Positions 27,690 through 36,599 of a stretch of DNA of 64,000 nt are shown here, piece by piece. Origin of the DNA: REEP01 sp964603915 (lineage in GTDB: Bacteria; Pseudomonadota; Alphaproteobacteria; Rhodospirillales; Defluviicoccaceae); contig CAZRWU010000001.1 in the NCBI GenBank assembly GCA_964603915.1, forward strand, positions 1-64,000, read 5' to 3'. A program made the translations under genes and the position numbers. Position 1 is the stretch's first letter. The number at the start of each line of letters is the position of its first letter. The notes beneath the pieces are model-generated. The model was not told where the DNA came from. It ran no database searches and saw nothing but the letters and a program-made list of their open reading frames with translations.

Positions 27690-29867
27690 TCAGCGCAGAT
27701 ACGCGCCGTCGACGCCGATCTTGCCGGGGCCGTCGAGTACATAGATGCCGGCTGAGTTGGCGCGAACGTGAAACGAGAGACTGCCGTCGCCAACCTGAAT
27801 TTCATTGCCCGTTACCGCGTCCCGATAGACGCCGCGGCGCACGCCGGTGACGGTTATCTGTTGATCGCCGGCGATAGCAAGGCCCACAACCGCGCAGCTT
27901 TCGGCGTCACGATAGTCGCGCACGAAGCTCATGCCCGCACCCCATTCCTGTACTTGGCTCATGGGCGCCTTCTGCAACGCGGGAACCGCCCGCCGGATCT
28001 GATTGAGTCGCTTGATGTGCTGGTATAGCGGATTGGCCTGAGTCTCCTCGATCCGCTCCTCGGTCAGATGATCGCCGAAATAGGCGCGGCCGGTGCGGTC
28101 CAAGGTATCGTTTTCCTCGACCACATCCTGGGGCGCTCCCTTCATGAATTCGATCTCCTCGCCATAATAGAGACAGGGAATTCCGCGCGCCGTCCAGATC
28201 AGGTTGTAGGCCGCCGCGGCCATCCATTGCTCTCCCTTGAAGCGAAAGCGGAAATCGTTGTCCGGCCCGACGTCGTGGTTCTGCAGGAAGGTGACGAGCG
28301 TGGTGGGATCCCCGTAAATCCAGTCCATGCTGAGGATTTGTCCGGTATTGGCGTAGGTGCCCCGGCTGACGGTGTCGCGGAAGGTGGAGAACAGGCCGAA
28401 GTCGAGAACGGCAAAGCCGGAGTCGCCGCCGGAATTGGGGTTCCGCGGATCGTCGCCGAGGCGGGTGTACCACCACGGCCGGATGAACGAGGGTCCGTTG
28501 TCGCCGCCGCCGAGGTCGCCCCAGCCGTAGCCCTTGACCAGGTTCTCGCCAAACACGAACAACCCAGGCTTGTGCGCCTTCCAGGCGTTGACGTACTCGA
28601 GAAGATTGTTGCGCTCGATATGCTTGACGGTGTCGATGCGCAACGCGTCGACTCCCATGTCAAGATAACGGTTGATCGCGCCGATGATATAATCCTTGAC
28701 GTTTTGCCGCCGCGTCGCGAGATCGATGCAGTCTCCGGCGATATGCTTGGTCTGCAGGGCCGCGCTTTCCCAATCGCCCCCCATGATAAAGCCTTCCTGA
28801 TGATACCACTCCGGATCGAGCGTATTGGCGTCGATGCCGAAAAAACGGTTGGGATCGTAGCCGGCCTTGGGCACCGTCTCGCCCGTCTTGGGATCGACCA
28901 GGGGCGTTCTGCCCTCCGGGTCCGTTGCGTGCCGTTCGCGGTACCAGCCGGGCGCGAGCGGATTGTCGATGTCATCGCGATTGGGCCAGGCATAGTTGCC
29001 AAGGTTCCCCTTGTAGGGACCATGGTCGACGCGTCCCTGTTCCGAGCCTTGCGGAACGTAATATTTCATCGGCAGATGATCGATCCAGACCTTGCCGCGA
29101 ATACCGAATTGGCATGAGTGGTTGATCACCACGTCCTGAATGATCTTCATGCCCCGGGCATGCGCCTCGTCAATCAAGTCTTGATATGTGTACCCGGGCG
29201 ATTCCAGGCGCGGATCGATGCGAGTCCAGTCATAGGGGTGATAACCGTGATAATCGAGGCCGCTGCGGTTTTCGACCGGCGGCGTGATCCAGATGGCGGT
29301 AAAACCGAGATCGCGGATGTAGTCGAGACGCTCGATCAATCCCTTGAAATCGCCCCGCCAGTGGGGATCTTCGGCCTCGCCGCGAGCATTGAACTTGATG
29401 CGGTCGCGGCAGAAAAAGTTGTTCGACGGATCGCCGTCATAGAACCGGGTGGTGATCAGGAAGTAAATGGTCTCTTCTCGGAAGTCCGAGCCGCTGTTCC
29501 GGCTATCGATCCGGGATTGCGCCCCTGTCGCTGCGTCGCCGACACTTTCCACGGGCGTTTGCCTATCGCTGGCCGAAGGCGCCGGTGGAGGCGCGGGCTC
29601 TTGTTGCTCGAACCACCGGCCGTCGCGGTACCAGCCATCGCTCTCCCGGCGCAGGTTGCCGGTTTGCCGGCCACGGCCATCGTTGAACACGATGCTGGCG
29701 GCTTCTACGCTCTCGAAGCGATAGACGTACCAGCCGTTTCCTTCGGCCGTCATCGCCGCTCCCGGCCATTCGGTGCCGTCTGCACCCGGGCGCGTCTCCC
29801 AAAAATGAATGTTTACCGGCTCAGCCCAATCAGCCGGCTTTTGAAAATGAACAGTCAAGGAGGTCAT
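27690..29867 (-). CDS. GH13 alpha-amylase family glycosidase with N-terminal starch-binding-like module
   Basis: 725 residues. Residues 1 to about 85 ('VHFQKPADWAEPVNIHFWE', 'FNDGRGRQTGNL') resemble a CBM26-type starch-binding module, then a Pro/Ala linker, then a full GH13 barrel. Catalytic residues are visible in 'GVDALRIDTVKH' (nucleophile Asp), 'LFVFGENL' (acid/base Glu) and 'TFLQNHDVG' (transition-state Asp), with 'QDVVINH' as region I. No signal peptide is seen from ATG 29867, suggesting a cytoplasmic enzyme acting on glycogen or maltodextrins. An upstream GTG (29933) is an alternative start. Confidence 0.92.
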   Translation of the reverse strand: MTSLTVHFQKPADWAEPVNIHFWETRPGADGTEWPGAAMTAEGNGWYVYRFESVEAASIVFNDGRGRQTGNLRRESDGWYRDGRWFEQQEPAPPPAPSASDRQTPVESVGDAATGAQSRIDSRNSGSDFREETIYFLITTRFYDGDPSNNFFCRDRIKFNARGEAEDPHWRGDFKGLIERLDYIRDLGFTAIWITPPVENRSGLDYHGYHPYDWTRIDPRLESPGYTYQDLIDEAHARGMKIIQDVVINHSCQFGIRGKVWIDHLPMKYYVPQGSEQGRVDHGPYKGNLGNYAWPNRDDIDNPLAPGWYRERHATDPEGRTPLVDPKTGETVPKAGYDPNRFFGIDANTLDPEWYHQEGFIMGGDWESAALQTKHIAGDCIDLATRRQNVKDYIIGAINRYLDMGVDALRIDTVKHIERNNLLEYVNAWKAHKPGLFVFGENLVKGYGWGDLGGGDNGPSFIRPWWYTRLGDDPRNPNSGGDSGFAVLDFGLFSTFRDTVSRGTYANTGQILSMDWIYGDPTTLVTFLQNHDVGPDNDFRFRFKGEQWMAAAAYNLIWTARGIPCLYYGEEIEFMKGAPQDVVEENDTLDRTGRAYFGDHLTEERIEETQANPLYQHIKRLNQIRRAVPALQKAPMSQVQEWGAGMSFVRDYRDAESCAVVGLAIAGDQQITVTGVRRGVYRDAVTGNEIQVGDGSLSFHVRANSAGIYVLDGPGKIGVDGAYLR

Positions 29868-30026
29868 TGCGGTTCTGTTCCGGACGGCAGGAGGAGAAAC
29901 GGTTGGCACGCGAGCCGTACCACCAACCGCCACGCTGGCAAAGCATTTCCTCCGCTTTGAAAGGAACAGAACGGGGACAGCGTGAAAAAGCCGCCCGATG
30001 CGGCGCAGGGCGGCCGGGGGCGTCTA

Positions 30027-30067
30027 TGAGTGGCTCCGGGCGAAACCGTGTCCGCCGGAGCCACTCA
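30027..30067. terminator. 13-bp stem-loop downstream of the PRC-barrel gene
   Basis: TGAGTGGCTCCGG (30027-30039) pairs perfectly with CCGGAGCCACTCA (30055-30067) across a 15-base loop. It lies 29 bases after the end of the phaC-PRC transcript (minus strand). There is no T run. A role as terminator or 3'-end stabiliser is likely. Confidence 0.6.
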
Positions 30068-30095
30068 AGACGGATCGAGAAGAATGGACGACAGC

Positions 30096-30485
30096 CTAAC
30101 CGGCAAACGTCCAATAGGGATCGATGTTGTAATAGTCGTGAATGTGTTTCTCGAAATCCCGGTCCTCAAGCTGCCGCAGGTCGCTGGACGCCATCTGCGG
30201 AGCCTCCTCAAGCTTGGCGCGATCCACGTCAACCACATAGCCGCCTTTATCGGTGTTGTACTTCAGCACGTTCCAGGGCAGCGCAATGCTCTCCTTGCCC
30301 ATTCCTAGGATGCCGCCCGCGCTGAGTACGGCATAGGCCACCCTGCCCGAAATCTTGTCGATCATGATGTTGGAGACGGTTCCGACCTTGTCCCCCGCGG
30401 GATTGTAAACAGCGGTGCCCTCCACCTTGTCCGCCGAAATCAGCCGGCCTCTCTCGTCCTGATTAAGTTGAGATTGCGTGGTCAT
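30096..30485 (-). CDS. PRC-barrel domain protein
   Basis: 129 residues, with a PRC barrel at about 14-95: 'LISADKVEGTAVYNPAGDKVG', region with 'VSNIMIDKISGRVAYAVLS' and 'ALPWNVLKYNTDKGGYVVDV'. The C terminus is acidic and aromatic ('HDYYNIDPYWTF'). Small PRC-barrel proteins of this kind are common in Rhizobiales and Rhodospirillales, often stress-associated, with no fixed role. The open frame extends far upstream, but AGGGAG 8 bases before ATG 30485 fixes the start. It is 71 bases downstream of phaC. Confidence 0.88.
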   Translation of the reverse strand: MTTQSQLNQDERGRLISADKVEGTAVYNPAGDKVGTVSNIMIDKISGRVAYAVLSAGGILGMGKESIALPWNVLKYNTDKGGYVVDVDRAKLEEAPQMASSDLRQLEDRDFEKHIHDYYNIDPYWTFAG

Positions 30486-30556
30486 CTGCGTTGCTCCCTG
30501 CCCATCATTTGCATGGCCGTCACCAACAACGGCGAGATGGCGAGAAAGTTCCGCGC

Positions 30557-32356
30557 CTACAGCGGCATGACATAAGAGCCCGGAGCATCTCCCAGAGCTG
30601 TCAACGCGCCGCCGCCGGGAACCCGGGCGGATACCATGTTTCCTTGACCTGACTGCCGCTTCACCCATGCGTCCCAATCGGTCCACCACGAGCCTTCGCG
30701 CCGTTTGGACTTGGAAAGCCAGCTTTCCGGATCGGCCGGCGGCGTGCGGTCCGAGGTCCAGTAGCCGTGCCTGTTTCCCGCCGGCGGGTTGATGATGCCG
30801 GAAATATGGCCACAGCCCGCCAACGTGAAGCGCACAGGGCCGGAAAGCAGGCGCATTCCCTTGTAGGCGGAACGCCACGGAGCGATGTGGTCCTCGCGGG
30901 TCGACAGGAAATACGTCGGAGCGCGAACCTTGCGCAGGTCGATGGCGTCGCCGGCGAGCGTCATTCCCCCCGGCTTGACCAGGACGTTCTCCTTGTAAAT
31001 TTTCTGCAGGTAAAACGCATGCATGACATACGGCATGGCCGTCGCGTCGCAATTCCAGTAAAGCAAGTCGAAGGGGAAGGAATCCTTGCCAAGCAGGTAA
31101 TTATTGACGACGAACGACCAGATCAAATCGTTTTCCCGAAGAAGATTGAAAGTCGCCATCCGGCCCGCCTCGGGCCGCCCCTCGATCGCCGTTGCCTCTC
31201 GAAATTCCGCGATGGTGGCTTCGTCGATGAACACGCCGAGTTCGCCAGGTTCGGAGAAATCGAGCAAGGTGGCGAGGAAGGTGCCGGTGGCGATCGATTC
31301 GTCGCCCCTGCCGGCAAGATAAGCCATCGCTGCGGCGAGAAGGACGCCGCCCACGCAATACGCCACGGCATTGACCTCGGCCTCTCCGGTTGCTTGCCGG
31401 ATCACGTCGAGAGCGGTCAAGGGCCCCTCGCGCAGATAGTCCTCGAATCGCTTCTCGGCGACTCGCCCGGTCGGGTTCACCCATGAAATCAGAAAAACCG
31501 TGTGGCCCTGCGCGACGGCCCATTTGACCCACGATTTGCTCTCCCCAAGATCAACGATATAGAACTTGTTGATCCACGGCGGGATGAACAGAAGCGGCCG
31601 CTTGAGGACCATGTCGGTTGTCGGGCTATACTGGATCAACTCCATCAAATCGTTGCGGTAGATCACCTTTCCGGGAGATGTCGCCACCGTCTTGCCAACC
31701 GCGAAGCGCGGGTCCCATATCGAGCCGATTCCTTCAAGCGTGGTACCCCTCTCCAGATCGGAGAGCAGGCTTTCCAGGCCGCGAAGCAGATTCTCGCCGC
31801 CCGATTCGATTGTCGCCTGGATCACCTCGGGGTTGGTGAAGGCAAAGTTGGTGGGAGACACGGCGTTGATGAACTGCCGCGTGTAGAATTCGACCTTTTG
31901 CTTCGTCGTACGATCGACGTTGTGAACGTCATGAATCGTTCGCTCCAGCCAGCGGGAAACGAGAAGGTAAGACTGCTTGATGTAATTGAAGATTTCGTTT
32001 TCCCGCCACGCCGGGTGTTGAAACCGCAGGTCGCCCTTGAGCGGCTCGTAAAGCGGATCTGTCTGAAACCCAAGCATCCGAGTCGCCGTGTTCTGCCACA
32101 GCTCCATGTAGGCGGTCCACAAGGATACCTGCGCCTGCGCAATGCGCGCCGGGTCGGTCACCATGTGCGTGGTGAGATCCGCGAAACTGCCTGCGATATC
32201 GAGGGATTCGGAGACGACGGCGCGCGAACCGGCGAGGGCGTTCCTCGTCATCCAATCGGTGAGAAGGCGCTGGCTGCGGTCGGCGATGTCGGCCAAGGAA
32301 CGCGCCAATTGGGCAGGGTCAGACAAGATGCGGTCCGAGCCTTGTTGATCGGCCAT
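30557..32356 (-). CDS. phaC: Class I poly(3-hydroxyalkanoate) synthase
   Basis: Polymerises 3-hydroxyacyl-CoA into PHA granules. The 599-residue protein has the PhaC N-terminal domain (about 85-255) and an alpha/beta hydrolase domain. The catalytic Cys is Cys334 in 'VAYCVGG', where the lipase-like box normally reads GxCxG; here the first Gly is Ala. The Asp of the triad lies in 'STREDHIAPW' and the His in 'GCGHISGIINPP'. Length and single-subunit form indicate class I. No phaE, phaP or phaR is adjacent; phaA/phaB must be elsewhere. Confidence 0.95.
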   Translation of the reverse strand: MADQQGSDRILSDPAQLARSLADIADRSQRLLTDWMTRNALAGSRAVVSESLDIAGSFADLTTHMVTDPARIAQAQVSLWTAYMELWQNTATRMLGFQTDPLYEPLKGDLRFQHPAWRENEIFNYIKQSYLLVSRWLERTIHDVHNVDRTTKQKVEFYTRQFINAVSPTNFAFTNPEVIQATIESGGENLLRGLESLLSDLERGTTLEGIGSIWDPRFAVGKTVATSPGKVIYRNDLMELIQYSPTTDMVLKRPLLFIPPWINKFYIVDLGESKSWVKWAVAQGHTVFLISWVNPTGRVAEKRFEDYLREGPLTALDVIRQATGEAEVNAVAYCVGGVLLAAAMAYLAGRGDESIATGTFLATLLDFSEPGELGVFIDEATIAEFREATAIEGRPEAGRMATFNLLRENDLIWSFVVNNYLLGKDSFPFDLLYWNCDATAMPYVMHAFYLQKIYKENVLVKPGGMTLAGDAIDLRKVRAPTYFLSTREDHIAPWRSAYKGMRLLSGPVRFTLAGCGHISGIINPPAGNRHGYWTSDRTPPADPESWLSKSKRREGSWWTDWDAWVKRQSGQGNMVSARVPGGGALTALGDAPGSYVMPL

Positions 32357-32554
32357 GACTCAATCCTTATGCTTACAGGGCAAGCGTCGAATCGCTGCAC
32401 CGCCAACGCGTGCATGCCGTGCCGCCTCATCGGTAGCGGGCACATGTACCGGGCCATGAATGTATATCATGAGTTTATAAGCCGTCGACGGCGGCTGGGC
32501 AACGTTGGTGCACGAAACGAAGCTCCAAGTTGGCATGGGCACGGGAAGGAGACC

Positions 32555-33871
32555 ATGGCGAACACGGCTTATCGCAACAATGCGCGCCATCGGGCGGGTC
32601 GAGGCGGCGCCCGCCTCGGCATCGCGGTTTCGCTGGTGACGGCTGTCGGCGCGTGCTCATCCGTTCCGGACGCGGTCAACCCTGTCGAATGGTACAAAAG
32701 CGCCGAGCATGCCGTATTCGGCGGCACGGCGGCGGACACAGAGACGACCTCACCCGAAACAACCGCATCCACCTACCGGCCGCCGGAGATTCCTGCGCGC
32801 GATCAGCCATTCCCGAATCTTGGGGAGGGGCCTGAGCGACCCGTGGTACGGTCACCGGCGGAAACCGCTCAGTTGACCGAGGGATTGGTCGCCGATCGCG
32901 CCCGCGCTCGTCATTCGGACTTGAGCATTCCTCTCCAGGGGATGTCCGGCGAACGCCGCATGGCCTTGCCGATGGCCTCGGAGGGTGCGCCCGTCGTGGC
33001 CTCGACCACCGCGCCGGAAGTGATCCGCACCCAGCTTGGCCCCGCTGCGGCGGCGACAGCCGAAGGGGGAGCGCAACGTCCCGTAAACTCGCGCAGGCCA
33101 ACGGTTGGCGCGGAACGCGCCGAAGGTCCGACCGCTTCCGCTCCGGCGCAAGGTTCGCGGCCGGCTGCGGTCGCGGGCGCACAGGGAACCCGATCCCAGG
33201 GCCGGGTCGTCTTCAGCGACGCCCCACCGCCGCCGTCGGCGAGTCCGGCGCCGCCGCCGCGTCCTCAGTTCAGCAATGCGCCGCCTGCAACTCTTGGCCT
33301 GTCGAGCGTGCCGTCGCAGACGCAACCGCGCTTGGCGACACCTGATTCGGCCCCGGCGACGGCCACCGCCCTGCCCCCGCCGCCGCCGCTCCGCTCCGCT
33401 GCCGTCGGCGGCGGTGCGGCATCGATCCCGGCTTCCGGCGTGGACGCGCCGGAAAATTCCTCTGCGGAAGAAATCCAAAACAGACCGGCCGAGGAAAATA
33501 TGGCGGCCCTTGATCAAAGGCCCGGCTCGGCGGCGCGCTCGGAGCTTATCGCCACCATTCAGTTCAGCGGGAATGCCACGGAGTTTGGCGATTCCGAGCG
33601 AAACATACTGCGCCAGGTGGCTGCCCTGCATCAACAACGCGGCGGCATGATTCGGGTGATGTCGCACGGCGGCGATGGTCGTGGCGGCGATGATTCTGCG
33701 CAAGACGCGGCGGAGAACGATCAGATCGCGCTTGAAAGAGCCAGTCTAGTCGCGCGAGAATTGATGCGGCTTGGCGTAAGAAGAGAGGAAATTCGCGCCG
33801 TGGCGGTGGCCGGTTCGGCGGCGCCGGAGGACAGCGTGGGGCAGGCCACGGAAATCTACTTCGTTTACTAG
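32555..33871 (+). CDS. OmpA-like lipoprotein with long Pro/Ala-rich linker
   Basis: 438 residues. An N-terminal lipoprotein signal ends at 'LVTAVGACSS' (Cys near residue 34), followed by 'DAVNPVEWYKSAEHAVFG', then about 230 residues rich in Pro, Ala, Ser and Thr with poly-Pro runs, and a C-terminal domain (about 320-438) of OmpA type: 'IATIQFSGNATEF', 'RVMSHGG', 'RASLVARELMRLGVRREEIRAVAV' (region). Such domains bind peptidoglycan, so the protein may bridge the outer membrane and wall. The start has GGAAGGAGA directly upstream; the long open frame before it (to 31502) is antisense to phaC and not coding. Confidence 0.85.
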   Translation: MANTAYRNNARHRAGRGGARLGIAVSLVTAVGACSSVPDAVNPVEWYKSAEHAVFGGTAADTETTSPETTASTYRPPEIPARDQPFPNLGEGPERPVVRSPAETAQLTEGLVADRARARHSDLSIPLQGMSGERRMALPMASEGAPVVASTTAPEVIRTQLGPAAAATAEGGAQRPVNSRRPTVGAERAEGPTASAPAQGSRPAAVAGAQGTRSQGRVVFSDAPPPPSASPAPPPRPQFSNAPPATLGLSSVPSQTQPRLATPDSAPATATALPPPPPLRSAAVGGGAASIPASGVDAPENSSAEEIQNRPAEENMAALDQRPGSAARSELIATIQFSGNATEFGDSERNILRQVAALHQQRGGMIRVMSHGGDGRGGDDSAQDAAENDQIALERASLVARELMRLGVRREEIRAVAVAGSAAPEDSVGQATEIYFVY

Positions 33872-34067
33872 AGTTGGTTCCGAAGGGCTGCTAATTTAGC
33901 GTGGATTGCGCCGGTGCTTCGGATGCCGGCATAAACCGCCGCAAGCGCATCCGACGGTGGCTTGCTTGAAGCGATCATTCTATAGTCGGAACTATTGAGC
34001 GCCTGCATCGAGGCGTTATCGAACGCGACTCCGGCCCGCCCAGCCGGCTGTCCATGTGAGGAGTATC

Positions 34068-35279
34068 ATGCAAAGCGAATTCCATGCCATCCGGCGTCTG
34101 CCGCCTTACGTGTTTGCCGAGGTCAACGCCATGAAGGCGCGGGCCCGGTCCGCAGGCGAAGACATCATCGACTTTGGCATGGGCAACCCCGACTTCCCAA
34201 CGCCGAAACACATCGTCGACAAATTGACCGAGGCGGCGCAGGATCCGCGGACGCATCGCTACTCCGAGTCGCGAGGCATTAAAGGCTTGCGGCGGGCGTT
34301 GGCCGGCTACTACGGCCGCCGTTTCGGCGTCGACATCGATCCGGAGACGGAAGCGGTCGTCACCATCGGATCCAAGGAAGGGTTGGCGAACCTCGCGGGC
34401 GCGATCACCAGCCCCGGCGACGTCATCCTCGTGCCCAATCCGAGCTACCCGATTCATCAGTTCGGCTTCATCATTGCCGGCGCCGCCGTGCGCAACATTC
34501 CCGTCGCCGCCGACGGCGATTTGCTTGCCGCCCTGCACCGCGCCGTGAAGCACAGCGTGCCCAAGCCGACGGCGGTTCTGCTGAATTATCCGAACAATCC
34601 GACCGCCGAGCTTGCCACTCTCGACTTTTACGCCGAGGTCGTGAATTTTTGCCGGCAGCAAGAGATCTATGTTCTCTCCGATCTCGCCTACGCAGAAATT
34701 TACTTCAACGACAACCCGCCGCCGTCGATTCTTCAGGTGCCCGGCGCCAAGGACGTCGCCGTCGAATTCACTTCGATGAGCAAGACCTATTCGATGCCTG
34801 GCTGGCGAATTGGTTTCGCTTGCGGCAATCGGACGTTGATCGCGGCGCTGGCCCGGGTGAAGTCCTATGTCGACTACGGCGCGTTCACACCGATTCAGGT
34901 CGCGGCGACGGCGGCTCTCAACGGCCCGCAGGAGTGCGTGGTGGAGATGCGGGAGCACTACCGTCAACGCCGCGACGTGTTGATTTCAGGCTTGGTTGCC
35001 GCCGGCTGGGATGTGCCCTCGCCGCTGGCGACGATGTTCGCCTGGGCTCCGATTCCGCCTGCCTTCCAGCACCTCGGTTCGCTCGAATTCTCAAAGCTCG
35101 TGCTTCGGGAAGCGAAGGTCGCGGTCTCGCCGGGAATTGGCTTCGGCGAACATGGCGACAATCACGTTCGCTTCGCTCTTGTCGAGAACACCCACCGGAT
35201 CCGCCAGGCCGTGCGCAGCATCAAGGCCTTCCTTAGCCGCTATCACAACGTGATCGACGGCACCGAAGCAGCCGAATAA
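34068..35279 (+). CDS. Class I aminotransferase, AlaC/LL-DAP-aminotransferase-like
   Basis: 403-residue PLP enzyme. Seen: 'DFGMGNPDFPTPKHIV', 'GSKEGLANLAGAI', 'NPSYPIHQFGFI', 'NYPNNPTAE', 'VLSDLAYAEIYF' and the Schiff-base Lys in 'SMSKTYSMPGWRIGFACG'. The pattern matches the AlaC (glutamate-pyruvate) and DapL-like group that is regularly placed just before hom in alphaproteobacteria. GAGGAG 4-9 bases before ATG 34068 fixes the start. Next gene hom begins 20 bases later, so the two are probably one operon with recJ. Confidence 0.9.
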   Translation: MQSEFHAIRRLPPYVFAEVNAMKARARSAGEDIIDFGMGNPDFPTPKHIVDKLTEAAQDPRTHRYSESRGIKGLRRALAGYYGRRFGVDIDPETEAVVTIGSKEGLANLAGAITSPGDVILVPNPSYPIHQFGFIIAGAAVRNIPVAADGDLLAALHRAVKHSVPKPTAVLLNYPNNPTAELATLDFYAEVVNFCRQQEIYVLSDLAYAEIYFNDNPPPSILQVPGAKDVAVEFTSMSKTYSMPGWRIGFACGNRTLIAALARVKSYVDYGAFTPIQVAATAALNGPQECVVEMREHYRQRRDVLISGLVAAGWDVPSPLATMFAWAPIPPAFQHLGSLEFSKLVLREAKVAVSPGIGFGEHGDNHVRFALVENTHRIRQAVRSIKAFLSRYHNVIDGTEAAE

Positions 35280-35299
35280 CCGGCGCAAGAGCAGCGAGC

Positions 35300-36589
35300 A
35301 TGCAAGATCCTCTGCGCGTCGCCATTGCCGGCCTGGGGACGGTCGGCGCCGGCACAGCCAGGCTGCTGCAGACCAATAGCGGGCTTTTGCGGCAGCGCAC
35401 CGGACGCGACATCGTCATCACCGCGGTCTCGGACCTGGACCGCCGAGACAGGGGCCTCGCCCTTCAAGATTGCGTTTGGCATCACGATGCGGTGGCGATG
35501 GCGCAAAGCGCCGATGCGGATGTCGTCGTCGAGCTGATCGGCGGGTCCGAAGGCGTGGCCAAGGCGGTGTGCGAGGCGGCCATCGCCGCCGGCCGCCATG
35601 TCGTCACCGCCAACAAGGCGCTGATCGCTCATCACGGCACTGCGCTGGCCAAGGCGGCGGAAGCCGCTGGCGTTTCCCTTGCCTACGAAGCCGCCGTCGG
35701 CGGCGGAATTCCCATTATCAAGTCGTTGCGGGAAGGGCTCGTCGGCAACGCCCACACGCGTATCTATGGCATTCTTAACGGAACGAGCAACTACATCTTG
35801 ACCGCGATGCGCGAGGGCGGGAGGGAGTTCGCTGAGGTCTTGGCGGAAGCGCAGGCGCTCGGGTATGCGGAAGCCGATCCCAGCTTCGATGTCGATGGGA
35901 TCGACACCGCGCACAAGCTCGCCATTCTCGCCAGCGTCGCTTTCGGTTGCACCGTCGATTTCGCCGCCATTCACGTCGAGGGGATCCGTTACATATCCGC
36001 GGTGGACATCGCTTTCGCCGAGGAACTGGGCTATCGCATCAAGCTGCTCGGCATCGCCAAGCTGACGGCGTCGGGTGTCGAGCGGCGTGTCCATCCGTGC
36101 ATGGTGCCGCTTGGTGCGCCGATCGCTCATGTCGAAGGCGTGTTCAACGCCATCGTCGCCGATGGCGATTTTGTCGATACCATCATGCAAGTGGGGCGCG
36201 GCGCGGGCGAGCGGCCGACCGCTTCGGCCGTGGTCGCCGACATTTCCGACATCGCGAGAGGCCAGCGGGTGCCGACATTCGCGGTGCCGGCATCGCAACT
36301 GCGCGACCTGCCCGCCGCCGCGATGGATAGTCATCGCGGCGCCTACTATGTCCGCCTCATGGTGCTCGACAAGCCCGGCGTGTTCGCCGATATTGCCGCC
36401 ATCTTGCGCGATCATGCCGTTTCGATGGAAGCCGTGATTCAACGCGCTCGCACCCCGGGAGAGGCCGTGCCGGTTGTGCTGACGACGCACGATTCCGAGG
36501 AAGGAGCCATGGTGCGGGCTCTCGATGCCATTTTCGCGCTCGAAACATGCGTGGAGCCGCCACGCATGATCCGCATCGAGCCATTCTAG
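35300..36589 (+). CDS. hom: Homoserine dehydrogenase
   Basis: NAD(P)H-dependent reduction of aspartate semialdehyde to homoserine, the branch to threonine, methionine and isoleucine. 429 residues: NAD(P)-binding 'VAIAGLGTVGAGTARLL', catalytic domain with 'GTSNYILTAMREGG' and 'EADPSFDVDGIDTAHKLAILAS' (region), and a C-terminal ACT domain from about 350 ('YYVRLMVLDKPGVFADIAAIL') that likely binds threonine for feedback control. It sits between the AlaC-like gene and recJ. Confidence 0.96.
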   Translation: MQDPLRVAIAGLGTVGAGTARLLQTNSGLLRQRTGRDIVITAVSDLDRRDRGLALQDCVWHHDAVAMAQSADADVVVELIGGSEGVAKAVCEAAIAAGRHVVTANKALIAHHGTALAKAAEAAGVSLAYEAAVGGGIPIIKSLREGLVGNAHTRIYGILNGTSNYILTAMREGGREFAEVLAEAQALGYAEADPSFDVDGIDTAHKLAILASVAFGCTVDFAAIHVEGIRYISAVDIAFAEELGYRIKLLGIAKLTASGVERRVHPCMVPLGAPIAHVEGVFNAIVADGDFVDTIMQVGRGAGERPTASAVVADISDIARGQRVPTFAVPASQLRDLPAAAMDSHRGAYYVRLMVLDKPGVFADIAAILRDHAVSMEAVIQRARTPGEAVPVVLTTHDSEEGAMVRALDAIFALETCVEPPRMIRIEPF

Positions 36590-36599
36590 AGGGCTGCCT

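Noticed and set aside
29930..29990. A strong GGAGGAA-ATG start upstream of the amylase in another frame (94 codons).
   Set aside because: The frame overlaps the amylase start and encodes a composition without family or structure; more likely chance.
30486..31052. Long N-terminal extension of the PRC-barrel gene.
   Set aside because: Overlaps phaC in another frame on the same strand. ATG 30485 has a good ribosome binding site and is where PRC homology begins.
31502..32554. Upstream extension of the OmpA-like lipoprotein frame by 350 codons.
   Set aside because: This part is antisense to phaC. The lipoprotein signal and a strong ribosome binding site place the start at 32555.
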